A stretch of DNA of 64,000 bases from Cyathus striatus. Taxonomy: Eukaryota > Basidiomycota > Agaricomycetes > Agaricales > Nidulariaceae. This document shows, one piece after another, positions 49,612 to 61,132 of the stretch. The notes beneath the pieces were generated by a model. That model made no database searches and had not been told where the DNA came from. It saw only the letters and a program-made list of their open reading frames with translations. Location of the stretch: assembly GCA_025738555.1 (NCBI GenBank), contig JAOVFP010000002.1:2666001-2730000 (forward strand). The letters run 5' to 3'. The position numbers and the translations under genes are program-made. The number at the start of each line of letters is the position of its first letter. Positions within the stretch are counted from its first letter, which is position 1.

Positions 49612-50129
49612 ATGCCGTATATTACATGGTTATGGAGAACTAATTGGTCGTAGTTGGAATTAATGAAATTGTGGATATAAGATTTTTGGCGAGAACTCCG
49701 CTCCGAGCAACGAGCCGTTCATTCTTGATTCGCTCCGAGCATAATGTCATAACTATTAACAACGACGCGTCGTTTGTCTACGACGGCACCGACACATCGC
49801 CGTCATTCACCACCACCCTCATTAATGATCTCTTTGCAAGCTTTGAATTTCTGAAACCAGGATCCAAGGAATCCGCAAACTACAACAAAAACTACAACAT
49901 AACAAACAACACGCTTATCCTTCCTTCCAATCTGGTATTTTCGGTATTACTAGTATGGATGTCGTAACTCGTAACTACCATAGAAGAGAGAGAGACCTTG
50001 AAGTGAGTGAAAGCGGGCATGAAGCCATAAACTACGGAACTGAGAGAGAGAAAGAGAAAGAGACTTCAAAGTGACCGAAAGTGGCCATAAAGTGGACTTC
50101 GGAATGCTTTACTAGGGGAGCATGTTCAT
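49612..50129. other. intergenic between converging genes
   Basis: The 3' regions of copy B and the permease. It includes GAGAGA-type simple repeats at 49985-50065. A frame at 49644-49967 has no motif. Confidence 0.4.
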
Positions 50130-52042
50130 CTAATCATCCCTACTCCCACCACTACCACTCCTTCCGCTACCACCACCATATAAAACGGCCATTTCAGCAC
50201 AAACGATTGCTAGCCCCACACCAGTCATGAAGACCAGAGGCATGAAATTCCATTTTGCGAAGGTTCGCTGATTTATTTCGACACCTTTCTGTTTCAATAT
50301 GGTTTTCCACAACAACCCCGCCAAACTTGCCGAGAACGTAAAACTAAAAGCTCCAGTTTTGTTCGCTACAGCAAGTGCAATCGCTGCTGCTTTTGCACTA
50401 TGAACCGGAAAGCCCGGCGTGGCACGAACAATCTTGGTAAGTAGGATTGTCGCCCCAATATTAGTACCTGCGATATTGCAAAGTACAACACCGACCACAC
50501 CAACGATCCATATTGTGGGGAACATCTTACCATCAGTAGTGTACATAAGCCAACCACTGAAGACTTCAATCCAGCCTTGATGGCCCAATGCCTCTACCAA
50601 AATGAATTGGGAGAAAGCGAAAGGAACGAGGCCGAAGGGAAGACGAGGAAGCGCAGTGAAGAAGGTAGGAAAGTGAGCAGCCCACGATTTGTATGTCGCA
50701 TCGTATGCCGCCTTCATAGAGGCCCAAAAGCTTTGGGGTTCTGATTTCTGGGTATCATAAGCAATGCCAGAGCTAATAATATTCCCTAAGTCCTTCTTGG
50801 TGGCAGATTTATTAGCAACCTCTGAGCCATGGATCGTAACAGTGGCTTCGTCAGAGATTGTATTAAATGTATCATCGCTTGTGACTCGGATGATTCCTAG
50901 CACCATCCCCCCCCCAGCAGCAGCGGAGTGTAGCCGACCGGTCTTGAACCGATAGTGGTCCCAGAACATATCAAAAATGAATTTTGCGCCTGCGAAGGGG
51001 AGAGCGACTTTCCAAACGTCGACATGGACGAAGCTGAGTACAAGCACACAGATGTGACATAACACGAGCATTATGCCACCAACCCATGCGCCCACAGCAT
51101 CTGTAATGGCATTTTTGGCATCCAATTGTTCTACATCAGGTAGCCTGCGAGGGATGTGATTCTCGCCGCGAAACATGATCATATAAACGACTACACCAAT
51201 GACACAGCATGCCAGAAAGGGGAGGATAGTGTATCCCGTGAATCCTGCGTAATTGATTTGGAAACCTTCACAAATTACAACATTGGCAGGGTTTGCTGAA
51301 AACAGAACCATGCTAGCCATGTTAGCTGTTACGAATTCCATCATTAACCAAGGTATGGATTCCAGTTTGTAATTTGTAGTAAGGTGGACCAGAACTGGAG
51401 TTCCCGACATGATGACTGGGTCATTCCCAAAGACTATACTGACACCAGTGAAAAGCAGGTAAAGGTAAAGATACAGCCTGCGGCCGCGCGAATCACCCAT
51501 GTTGGTGACCAAGAGAGCACCTGCTTCGAAAATTCCGGTATCTTCCAGCGTAATCACCATGTACGCCAGCGAGATGAAAAGGATGAGGATGCTATAGGGT
51601 TTTATTCCGTCTGTGAAGATGAGAGGTATTACAGACTGTAATTATGCTGTGTGAATATGACTCGTGACTCACCTGTGCCAATAATTCCGTTGCGAACCTG
51701 TGTTGCGCCCAAGCATTGTGCAGCCCATAAAAGACCAATGACTATTATGGGCATGGACATAAGACCAATTGTGAGCCGACACCGACCAAGGAACGGTATG
51801 TGAACATTGAACGATACCGGCCGAAAAACGAATGCTGCGGATATGAGGAAAAAGACGAGGGTGACAATGGAAAACCTCGTAATCGAAGATGTTTGTAATA
51901 TGTTAGATTCTAAACCATTGGTGTAGGTACCGGTGGAAAGTGCTGGCTGCAAGGATTTGATAGCTTCAAGCTTATCAGTGGGAGCTATCTGAAGCAAAGA
52001 AACCGGATCTGCATCTCTGCTCATCATTAACGCTGCTAGCAT
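50130..52042 (-). CDS. ArsB/CitMHS-type (IT superfamily) membrane permease
   Basis: Two exons (51673-52042 and 50130-51610) join in phase 1 to about 616 residues with the start at 52042. There are 10 or more hydrophobic segments. Family-like blocks are R-P-V-S-F-N-V, G-I-I-G-T-D-G-I-K-P-Y-S-I-L, F-G-N-D-P-V-I-M-S-G-T-P (first half), F-S-A-N-P-A-N-V-V-I-C-E-G-F and, in the second half, N-I-A-G-T-N-I-G-A-T-I-L-L. The paired N-D-P/N-P-A-N and G-T-N-I-G hairpins are characteristic of ArsB/NhaD/CitMHS transporters. A hydrophilic loop of about 100 residues separates the halves. The substrate could be arsenite, dicarboxylate or a cation; sequence alone does not decide. The open frame continues upstream through a second, partly duplicated copy of the first helix, so the true start is uncertain. 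Confidence 0.82.
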
Positions 52043-52170
52043 TAGCTCCCTGTGGTCGGCCTTGTAGCGTTGGCTATCGAGGTGTATTGGACGATAGGCG
52101 ACCAAGGAATGGTATGGAAAATTGAATGAAACCGGCTGGATTACGATTGAGTGGATGAAGACGAGAAATA
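51780..52170 (-). repeat. tandem duplication of the permease 5' exon
   Basis: Sequence around 51780-51850 and around 52095-52165, about 310 bp apart, is recognisably the same. Both copies encode a hydrophobic helix followed by R/Q-P-V-S-F-N and share a nucleotide core ACCAAGGAAYGGTATG. The copies have diverged considerably. The frame stays open through both. Confidence 0.6.
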
Positions 52171-52445
52171 GTAGGCACCAGGCGACCTTGAGAAGTACAA
52201 GCGTGTTAATGTTCAATCGTTTCAATGAGAGTGTCGATATGTATACGTACAGCGTAAGATGCACCACCAATGTAAATTGGTCTACCGCGGAAGCTGGTGA
52301 AGTGGGTGAAGAAGGTAGGTATGTGGAGGTAAACGGGTGGCTGTACGAGATAAGATAAGATATAACATTGTGATAAGGAATAGTGTGTGATGGCAACTAC
52401 GTAGGTCAAACTGAGTGAGAGGAACGATACAAAAGTCCACTCCCT

Positions 52446-52473
52446 TCTCCTCCTCCTCCTCCTCCTCCTCCTC
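52446..52473. repeat. (TCC)n microsatellite
   Basis: About nine consecutive TCC units. On the minus strand it reads as a GAG run within the remnant of hydrolase copy C, just after its P-E-E-F-L-N-L-V-K-D-F-V segment, so it lies in former coding sequence. Confidence 0.85.
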
Positions 52474-52479
52474 TTCCCT

Positions 52480-53190
52480 CACAAAATCCTTCACGAGATT
52501 CAAGAACTCTTCAGGTCCCAAAAAACAGCATGAGCAACCAATTGTACTATATGAAAATACACTTACTTCTTGGTAGGTCCCTTAAAACTGTACATGCCTG
52601 GCTCGTAGGGGAAGTCCTCGATGTGGGGGATATATTCTCGCAGGATGCCGAGTGGGGCGCAGAATTTAGAACGTTGGGTATTTGAGAGGAAGAGGAGGAG
52701 GTTTGTTAGTAGGAATTTACCCTGCGCCTTATTTCAGTTTCTTGAATGAAAGGGAAGGAAGGAAGGTGTACAGGTTCGTACTTCCCCAAAATGTCCATGG
52801 CCTCCATCATTGACTTGAGCTTCCTCTTTTCTAGCTTTGATGTATCGTTGAACTCGGAGAGGATTCCATCTTTGACCGGGGCGATGTCTACTACTATCAG
52901 GTTTTGATGAAGCCTGAAGTATGTTGGAGCGCCGCCGCCACTGCTACATGCACTTTAAGTTGCTGTCTCTCCGCCAGTTGTACGAGGTGCTAGGGTACCT
53001 TGAGGACGTACAATAGTCCTGGGAGGATTACGAGTGATTCATCGGACAAGAGTTCGACTGAGGCGAGGAAGGATAAGAGGCGCTGGCTAGTGACTTGCAA
53101 GTATCAAACTGGGATTTGGAGAAAGGATAAGTTACATGCAGAGTGTACCAGACTGAGAGAGTCCGAAACTGCGAGACAATAAATGAACTA
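52480..53190 (-). pseudogene. alpha/beta hydrolase, ABHD11/Imo32 type, copy C remnant
   Basis: Fragments of the same gene in order on the minus strand: E-S-L-V-I-L-P-G-L near 53025, L-I-V-V-D-I-A-P near 52890, K-F-C-A-P-L-G-I-L, then I-E-D-F-P-Y-E-P-G near 52600-52670, and G-P-E-E-F-L-N-L-V-K-D near 52490-52520. The central part with the nucleophile elbow and the D-L-R-N-Q-G block is missing, the catalytic His region is gone, and several frames are mixed. It is clearly a dead copy. It lies just upstream of the permease, which separates it from copies A and B. Confidence 0.7.
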
Positions 53191-53881
53191 TTGTTGAGCG
53201 AGAGGTCCGATAAGGAGGAAAGAGTGGGGAACTTGAAGGTTGGGATGTTGGGGAGTTGACAGTTTGACCCTACCCATGGTCTTACATATCAGGTACAGCT
53301 GTGCGGCACCTCTCTTGCCTGCTAATTTTAGGGAAATAATAATAAAATTTTGGGTACAATTTTTTCCAGACCCTTCCATAGGAAGAGTTTGAACTGTACT
53401 CCGGTCCCCATGGCACGAGTCTAGTATTGTGCTATATCTCGATTGAATCTCAGGAACACAGATATTCGCACAGTCCGTATTCGGTTTTTACAAGCCGGTT
53501 CAATGTAGGACAGCGCGCCTAAATGTATTTCGTGAGCTGGCTTGTTAATACTACGGTCTGAAAATCCACCGCAACGAAATGAATGAATGAATCTAGTCTC
53601 GCCCAAGATATCCACGTGAGTGGATCCGTCCACCTTGGTGGACGGTCTTGTACTAAAGTCCAGATTTTAGCGAGGCAGTGCGGTGCAATCAATATCATTA
53701 CATTTGCAAATGAAGTGTGTATTACATAAGTCAAAATTTTATTTACTGGAAGTCACAGCGCCTAGATTGTCACATTAGACCGACCAATGAGAATGATCGA
53801 TAATTTGTGTGCTGGTCAAGTCGTGTCGACAGCGCTCAACGCGTTGAAGTGCGACATCCCCCCTACACATACAGCCCCACT
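53191..53881. other. spacer at the start of the mobile-DNA zone
   Basis: No gene is seen. The 5' boundary of the helicase-bearing unit must lie here, but I found no convincing terminal inverted repeat or target duplication. Confidence 0.35.
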
Positions 53882-56234
53882 ATGGAACCAGAAGATCCTG
53901 CACTATTAAAATCCGCACCATGTACACCACGCCACCCTCTAGCACCATTGCCCCCAGTTCCAAATACACTGTTTGATACCCCTCATCGTCGCAAAACTCC
54001 TGCAACTGCACTGCAAATTGGAAAGGAAAAGCAGCCTGTTACTACACAAAGGACTTGGCCTCAGCTGCACAAGATAATACTGCTCGAAATCATAGAAGGT
54101 GTCGTGCAAGAGCTCTATGGGTACAAGCCACACCCATGGCAAATGAAAGTCTTCAAGAAGGTTGCGGAGGGACATGATAGCATCGTAGTCGCAGGGACAG
54201 GATATGGAAAGTCATTGATTTTCGCACTACTTGCGATTGGGGCAGCTGTAGCTGGGGAGGATGGAGTTGTTATTGTTATATCTCCGCTGAAGACACTGCA
54301 GAAAGATCAGGTGTGTTAACTATCAACACTGAGCATACAGTGGAGTTGTACTTACGTCGCTACTACAACAGGTTTGACGGTTTAATGAGAAGCGGGAGTT
54401 GCATAGTGGGAACACACATCGAGTGTATAGTGTATCTGCCATTGCTGTAAATGAAGACGATAATGATGCATCCTTATTCATGGAAATTGTGAGGGGAACT
54501 TACTGCTTAATATATGTGTCACCTGAAATCCTCCTATGGAACATGCACTTCAAGAAATTGTTCCAAGAACCGAGATTTTGCAAGAAGGTTATAGCAATAG
54601 CTCTTGATGAAGGACATGTGATAGAAGAATGGAAGGATGAGTTCCAAAAGGCCTATGGAGAGCTTGGTGCATTAAGAATCATGGCTGGCAGAGAAATTCC
54701 ATGGGTAGTACTCACCGGCACCTGTTCAATGAAGACCTTTGGAACAATATATACAACATTGGGTATGGGTGGGGAGTGGCTGTTCTTTGGAATAGACATG
54801 GGTGCTGATCGGCCAAATCTGAAGTTGGTTGCACGTCCTATGGAATACTCGATGGCATTGTTGCGGGATTTGTTTGTTTTTATTCCCAGGGATCCAACTA
54901 CATGCAATTCCTTCAAAAAGACATTGGTATACCTAAAGACATGTCAGCAGGCCCGTCATGCATGTGACCTGTGTCGTTGGCTTATAAAACCTGAGTTTGA
55001 GGATGTGATGTACCCACTTACTGCTACATCCTCTGAGCAATTCAAGGATGAGGTGATGAATTTGTTTCTTATCGGAAAGTCTCAGTTCCTTTTTGCAACA
55101 ATGGCAGTGGGAATGGGCACAGATGTGCCTGATATTGGGCAGGTTGTAATACTGGGAGTGGACACCTTCAGTAGTGCATATCAGAAGGGTGGACGTGCAG
55201 GTCACTCACCTACTATCCAAGCATCAATGATATGGCTCATTGAATCATGGGCTTTTAGTGATGACTCTGATGAGGCTAAAGTTGTTGATGGTCAGAAGAC
55301 AAGGACAACAAAGAAAATGACGGCCAAGAAGGAACAATGGCGTACCATGGACAGTGCATTGCAAGAGTTCATAACCCATGCACAATCAGAAAATTGTCAG
55401 CGTCTTTTCCTATGGCAACATTTTCGTCCTTGACTGAACTTGCCTGGTTTCAAGTGGTACAAAGCTAAGAACGATGCTGAAAAGAGAGAGGCCGACAGTG
55501 CAAGTGTGGAATGGGTGATAATGGATGAAGTATGTGAAGAAGATGAAGTTAGTAAGTCATGTGGGTCCTGCAGTGCACTCTCATGTCGTGCTGATCCAAA
55601 CACCGCCATTGGGCCACTCACCACTGTTGAACATGACCTCATTGCTTTCCACACTGCCAAACTACAGCCAATCGACACACGCATTAATGAACTTCCTGAG
55701 GCTGCTTCTGTGAATGATACTGAAGAGAAGACCAAATTATGCTGCTCAAGTCACGAATGTACAAACCTTCGCAATGCCCTATATTCATGGAGAGATACAA
55801 CTTGGGCTACGATGGAAGATGAAAACCCTTTCCTCTCATGTGACTGGGTGATGTCTAAGGGGAACATTGAGCGGCTTGTTGACAAGGCACATCTTATACT
55901 CAATGCAAGACAAGTTGATGTGTTGTTCATTCATAATTTAATTAAATGGATAACGAATGACAACTTAGTGGCATCCATTATCAAAATTCTAGAGCAATTC
56001 CAACAAGCTCGAAGAGATCATGATAAAAAAGAGGCTATTGAGCACAAGCCAAAGTGTGCTCGCAATTCATGGCATCCCAATGTCGACCTGGACAATCCTT
56101 TTACTGATGCTGCCTCAAACTCTCCTGTTATTTCCAGCTCCCAGTACCCTGGATTCTCAATTGTGCAGTGGGAACTCCCACAATATTCGTCCAACCATTT
56201 ACATTCTTCAGCTTCTAATGGTTCTTCAGCTTAA
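53882..56234 (+). pseudogene. RecQ-like DNA helicase of a mobile element, interrupted by stops
   Basis: Exon 1 (53882-54310) and exon 2 (54372-56234) join in phase to about 763 codons. Helicase motifs: W-Q-M-K-V-F (Q motif region), Walker A A-G-T-G-Y-G-K-S at about residues 104-111, V-I-V-I-S-P-L-K-T-L, motif II D-E-G-H-V-I-E-E-W (RecQ has D-E-A-H-C-I-S-x-W), V-L-T-G-T-C, F-A-T-M-A-V-G-M-G-T-D and Q-K-G-G-R-A-G-H near motif VI. Two in-frame TGA codons break it: one at 54375-54377 just after the intron and one at 55431-55433. Both fit CGA-to-TGA changes. The C-terminal 265 codons are Cys/Asp-rich and unknown. It faces the DUF6589-type gene tail to tail, 48 bp apart. Such helicases are common in basidiomycete repeats; I infer a mobile-element gene that no longer makes full protein. 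Confidence 0.75.
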
Positions 56235-56282
56235 CAGTCTATCACAAATTGTGGGTAGTTATATTTAATCTACTTTGTTGTT

Positions 56283-59200
56283 TTAACTAATGAAGCTAAA
56301 GTCCCACATCATCTCTACATCTTGCATTACATCAACTTCCATTGTACCATCAGGGTTGGCAAACCCCGAGTCCTCAACTTCAAAGCTGTCATTGCATGTA
56401 GCTGTTAGCATAATATCTCCTATATCACCTTCACACCCTGAAAATAAATCACCCCCACTGTACCCATGCCGCTTTGCCCACTCCAATAACATATGTCCTT
56501 CTGTGAGCATTACCATTCCACCATAAAGAGTATCTCGTACCACACTTTTCTTTTTATTTGTGGTGTATATTCTTCACTTAGAAGTAGTTATGTGCACATT
56601 TTGAATTGAAAGGTCTAGACAGAGAGTGTTCACATCTGCTTCTGCTGTGACAGGTGCATGGTGTCTGCAAATGTCGTAAACACTAAACCAATTTGCAACT
56701 TCATGAACTAGTGTTCTCAAAACCTCAACACAGGCTGATGATTTCATTTGGATATGTTCTATTGGTGCATTACTACTGAGTGTGGTGAACATATTCTAAG
56801 TAATATGTTAGTATAATATTTCAATAGAATATAATTAAGCATTACTTACTTTAAGAAATCCATTATTATGTTCAAGATACAAGTCTATTGGAATAGAACA
56901 GCCTTTTATACCCCAGCGATTTACAAGCCATGTGTGCTCCACTAGTTCTTGGAGCATTGGAGAGAATTCATACTCAAACTGAGACTTCATTTCCAATATT
57001 TTGTTGCCATAGTTGTGGCAGCCAGCACCTCACATCATTGTCATATCCGTGACAATCCCTGTACCATTGGAGTCAACTCCGGGTTTACTCCGCTTTTAGT
57101 ACGTTTCCTCCAGACTATGTATACTTGTTATATATTGAACTCTTCCTTACTAATGTTTACTTGTATCTGTTTACTTGTTCCTTCCCTTTAATATTACTAC
57201 CTCGTTCTCCGGCCGCGGCCATTTCTCCTATGACTATAATCTAGAGGCGTACTACTAGTTTACCATGTTCTACATTTCATGGAGTTTACTTAACCCTAGG
57301 ATGCCACATACCCATGGGCATTACTCTGTATGCATTTGGACAAAGTAGTTTACTATATAAACTACTCCTGTAATGTAGATATACCTTAGTTTCAAATCAA
57401 CTACATTTACACCCTTCTCCCACTTGGGCCTTGAGCCAACTCTGCTATTTTGCCACTTACTCCGCTTTGTTCTAAATACAGAACTGGAAGTCCAAGGGGT
57501 GCAACACACAAGTTGAAGCCAACGTTCCACTACTCCCATACTTGTTCATCATCTCCACACACCCTACTAATGTTGTACAAGTTACTCCGCTATTAGACTA
57601 TCTACTCCGAGGTTCTTGTCCCTAGTGGAATAGAACGGGATGTGACAATCATAAACAACCATAGGTCATAAACTATCCACATGCGACCAATGTCTGCATC
57701 ATGAATAAATAAAATAGAATGTGCAAGAACCTCATCTTCAGCTTTTAATGCCTTATGAGCAGATGATGTAGTTGCATATAGCTGAACAACTTTCTTGACA
57801 ACATTCTCAAATTCTTCAGCACTAGGTGACCACTTGTTTAAGTCTACAACACCAGCTGTAATTCTAGTGGTAAAATTAGTGAATGATAATAATAGTATAT
57901 AATAACATGAAAGCTTACTGTGTACAGTCCAGTAGGTGAGCAATGAGTGAATGCATAACTAGTTCCTTAGCACTATTGTATTCTGGTTTTTTTGCATCAA
58001 ACTTTGACTGTCATAGAAGTGTGTGATGGTGTTCCAATGAGCTTGGGTCATTTTGGGAACTTGTACCAAGGTGTGTTCGAAACAGTGCATACATTGAATT
58101 AAGCTGATAATGAAATCCAATAGATATTTCATGTGGCCAATCAAGCTGTTCATAGCTTGAAAATTCATATTTATGTTCATCCTTTGCACTACATATATTT
58201 CGGGTTGTCAACCAGTCTCCAACAAGAAATCAAGTCTCAGCCTCAGCAGCTTCTGGCATAAGTCCCAACAATGAAGTGAAAATTTGCTGAATAACACAAA
58301 TGGTGCCATTTACGGAAGCTTCCTCTTCATTAAGAGCTGGAAGTGGAAAAAAATCAGTTCTAACATTTTCCAGGCAGCAAATAATTGGTTTGAGCTTTTG
58401 TATTAGCTTTTGAAGGTGCCCATTCTTTTCCTTCATTCCTACTGGACCAGGTGTATGCATCATAAGAATGGTGCATACTGCATACTTAAATGACTTATTA
58501 ATTCAGGCAATTGACTGTTGCACTTTTGTTAGATTGAGAAGGTCTGGAATAATGTGAAGACATTGTCCTTGATATTTTGTTTGTTCTGCTACAGACAATG
58601 CAAGTGCATATTCCTTTCTTGAGAATTTTGCAGGAAAGGAGAAGAGTGCTGATGTTGTTGCATTGATTTGCTCTGTTTTAGAATCAAGACATTGAGATGC
58701 TTTCCACAGAGTGAAATTGATATTGTCATAGACAATACCCCAGAGCTGTGTTGGTGAGCATGCAAATTCTTGAGCACAGAGTTTGGCATCTTCAGATATT
58801 TGATATAGTGAGCTCTGAATAGTTCTATAATTTATTTCAGCTTTTGTAATAGAAAAAATAATCACACATACTTACTGATAGCTAACAGATATACCCATGT
58901 GATTAAATTTACCAATTGCACATCTTCCTACTCCAGAACTGGCCAGAAATAGTCCCATTATAATCTGAAAGGCATTTGTAGCTCAATTGCGAGAGAATAA
59001 ACACATGCTGATAATAACAACTAAAGTCTAAAAGTGTATGAGTACTTGATTTTTAAAGAGTGAATGACATACCCTGGAAGCCATAGTATCTTTCCCAATC
59101 TTCTCTGTATTATTTTTCTTTTCATAGTTATTATTTGCTGTAATGATTGCAGAGAGAAGTGAAGTGAAGCAGGGAAGGAGTGTACTATAAGAGTCTTGTA

Positions 59201-59666
59201 TTTGGTCAAGTCCAAAGTCTGTTGTCAAGTAAGGTACTGTAAGACCTGAAGATGAAAGCCACAATGTATTATCATTGCAAGCTTTTGTTGACTCTGCAGT
59301 AATTATATTGATGGCACTCTGTGTAACTGCATGGTTAAAATGACCTTGAGACTCCTTTGGGACATTGCAATTCCATGCATCTAAAATATGTGCAGGAAAA
59401 AATGAGGCCTTCTCTTGATAACGAAGAGCCTGAACAGCATGTGATTTAGAATTATAAAATGCTTGAACAAATTCATTGCCTGAGTGGTATCCAACTTCTT
59501 TGAGCACTTTGATAGTGCGAGTAACTTTTGGATCAGTTTCTTTACTCTTGTCTGACATGTTGAGCCTTTCGAGATGAAGGAAGATGATAAAGAATGCAAT
59601 CATATTGCAATCGCCTTGTATTGATCTATTGATAGCTTCGAGACACATCCAAATTAGTGCATGCAT
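56283..59666 (-). pseudogene. DUF6589-type mobile-element gene, decayed and split by a solo LTR
   Basis: Minus-strand coding segments run from about 59666 (M-H-A-L-I-W) to 56283. They include V-L-K-E-V-G-Y-H-S-G-N-E-F, A-S-F-F-P-A-H-I-L-D-A-W, Y-L-T-T-D-F-G-L, H-D-A-D-I-G-R-M-W, then after the LTR G-A-G-C-H-N-Y-G-N, H-T-W-L-V-N-R-W-G and D-L-Y-L-E-H-N-N-G-F. The last part recalls the basidiomycete DUF6589 family, found in large numbers in repeats, so the assignment is by pattern memory and moderate. A 609-bp solo LTR sits inside the gene at 57039-57647. In-frame TGA codons at 56574-56576 and just after the LTR junction (near 57031) fit CGA-to-TGA changes. An intron at about 56797-56850 is intact. 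I infer a dead element gene. Confidence 0.6.
57039..57647. mobile_element. solo LTR 1, 5-bp target duplication ATCAT
   Basis: The element begins TGTCATATCC and ends GATGTGACA, with TG...CA termini and a short imperfect inverted repeat. It is flanked by ATCAT at 57034-57038 and again at 57648-57652. The length of 609 bp and 5-bp duplication fit a long terminal repeat of a Ty3/Gypsy- or Copia-type retrotransposon left after recombination. No internal polyprotein is present. It interrupts the DUF6589-type gene. Its beginning and a later internal block (G-C-A-A-C-A-C-A-C-A-A-G-T-T-G-A-A-G-C-C) are shared with solo LTR 2. Confidence 0.85.
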
Positions 59667-59884
59667 ATAGTCACATGTATTGTGACTTGCTTATCAGTGA
59701 CACTTTTCATCAAACTGGTAACTTAAGCTTGAAACCTATTCAAATCATTTGAAGTGTTCACATGAAACCACTAATAACAGAGACTTTCTTAGTTTTTATA
59801 CTTTTATAGCTCCTATGTTCAATGAGTCTATACAAAAATTACATGGTTGGATACAGCAGAACAGTATGAATATTTTGTCTCTAT

Positions 59885-60050
59885 TAATGGTATGCCCCTG
59901 ATTTGAACCTGAGGGCTCTAGGGCTAATTTAGTTTCAAATCTTGCACTGCCCTGGTTATTTCAGGATGTTTGTCTAAGCCCATCTCACGATGTACCCTTT
60001 GGGTGTCCACATATGGAAGGGTCCATGTGATATTGTGAGACGGGCTTTGT
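59885..60050. repeat. tRNA-like fragment and hairpin
   Basis: On the minus strand 59900-59911 reads AGGTTCAAATC, a match to an RNA polymerase III B box, followed by A/G-rich sequence, but I see no complete tRNA. At 59978-59991 and 60032-60045 two 14-base arms (GCCCATCTCACGAT and its near reverse complement, two mismatches) form a hairpin with a 40-base loop. These may be parts of a SINE or MITE. Confidence 0.4.
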
Positions 60051-60059
60051 TGAGCCTAT

Positions 60060-60910
60060 GAATGAATCAGTTCTCATGGGACTCCCCCAGTCAGCACAAT
60101 TGTTGGTGGGCTTGTAGCCTTGCCATCATCCTCTCTCTCTCTCTCTGTTCTTGCCTCCTCTACAGTCCTCCCTCTGTCCCTTTCCCCCTGTCGACACAAT
60201 CGTTGGTGGGGTTGGTATACCATCTGCTTCTGCCCTGGCCTCCCCCAGTCAGCGCAATTGTTGGTGGGTTTGTAGTCTTGCTGTCATCCTCTCTCTCTCT
60301 CTGTTCTTGCCTCCTCTGCAGTCCTCCCTCCATCCTTTCCCCCCTGCCGATGCAATCATTGGTGGGGCTGGTATACCATCTACTACCATCCTTCCCACTC
60401 ATTGGTGGAGTCCATCCTCCTCTCTTTGTTCCTTACCTCTCTCAATGCAATCATCAGCATTGGTGGGTTTGGCATACCGTCATGCTACTGTTCATCCTGC
60501 TTGTTGGTGGAGTCAGTGCATAGCCCCCCCCCATTCCTTACCCCTCTCAATGCAATTGTCGTTGTTTCATCCCATCAGTGCGATCATTGGTAGGGTAGCT
60601 ATGTCTTTGTGCCACCATCCTCTCTCCATCTCCTCCTCCTGACAATGTGATCATTGGTGGTGTTATGACTCCCTCCATTCCTTACCCCTATCGGCGTAAT
60701 CATCGACAATCGTCGGTGTTGGTGGGGTTGGTATACCATCATGCTACCATCCTTCCTGCTCATTGGTGGAGTCAGTGTATCTTCATCCTCCCTCCTTTCC
60801 TTACCCCTCTCGACACAATTGTTGGTGTCTCTCATCCCATCAATGCGAATGTTGGTGGGGTAGCTATGTCTTCATGCCGCCATCCTTTCTCCATCTCCTC
60901 CTAGCAATGC
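60060..60910. repeat. degenerate pyrimidine-rich tandem repeat
   Basis: Units containing TTGGTGGGGTTGGTATACCATC recur near 60205, 60360, 60465 and 60722, interspersed with (CT)n and CTCCCTCC tracts and ATGCAATCATTGGTGG variants. Several overlapping frames of 60-160 codons exist on both strands only because the repeat lacks stops. They are not genes. Confidence 0.7.
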
Positions 60911-61132
60911 AATCATTGGTGGTGTTATGACTGTTCCTGCTTTATCTGTCCCCTCACCCTGTCAGTGCCACTGTCCTTCCCCCCTGTCAAGTTCTGCACC
61001 AATACCGCAACCTGTATTTGACTCTTCAACTTTGGGTATGTTCCATACTTCCATTTGACAGCATTCACTCACATTTGACTGTAGTACATTGTAGGGTTGT
61101 TGAGAGAAATCACCCAGCACCTTACCCTCCAC
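60911..61132. other. spacer, left flank of the hAT-like element
   Basis: No gene. The last eight bases (CCCTCCAC, 61125-61132) form the left target duplication. Confidence 0.5.

Noticed and set aside
60062..60642. Plus-strand frames of 153 and 163 codons
   Set aside because: The translated sequence is a pure repeat of a short nucleotide unit and is open in several phases on both strands.
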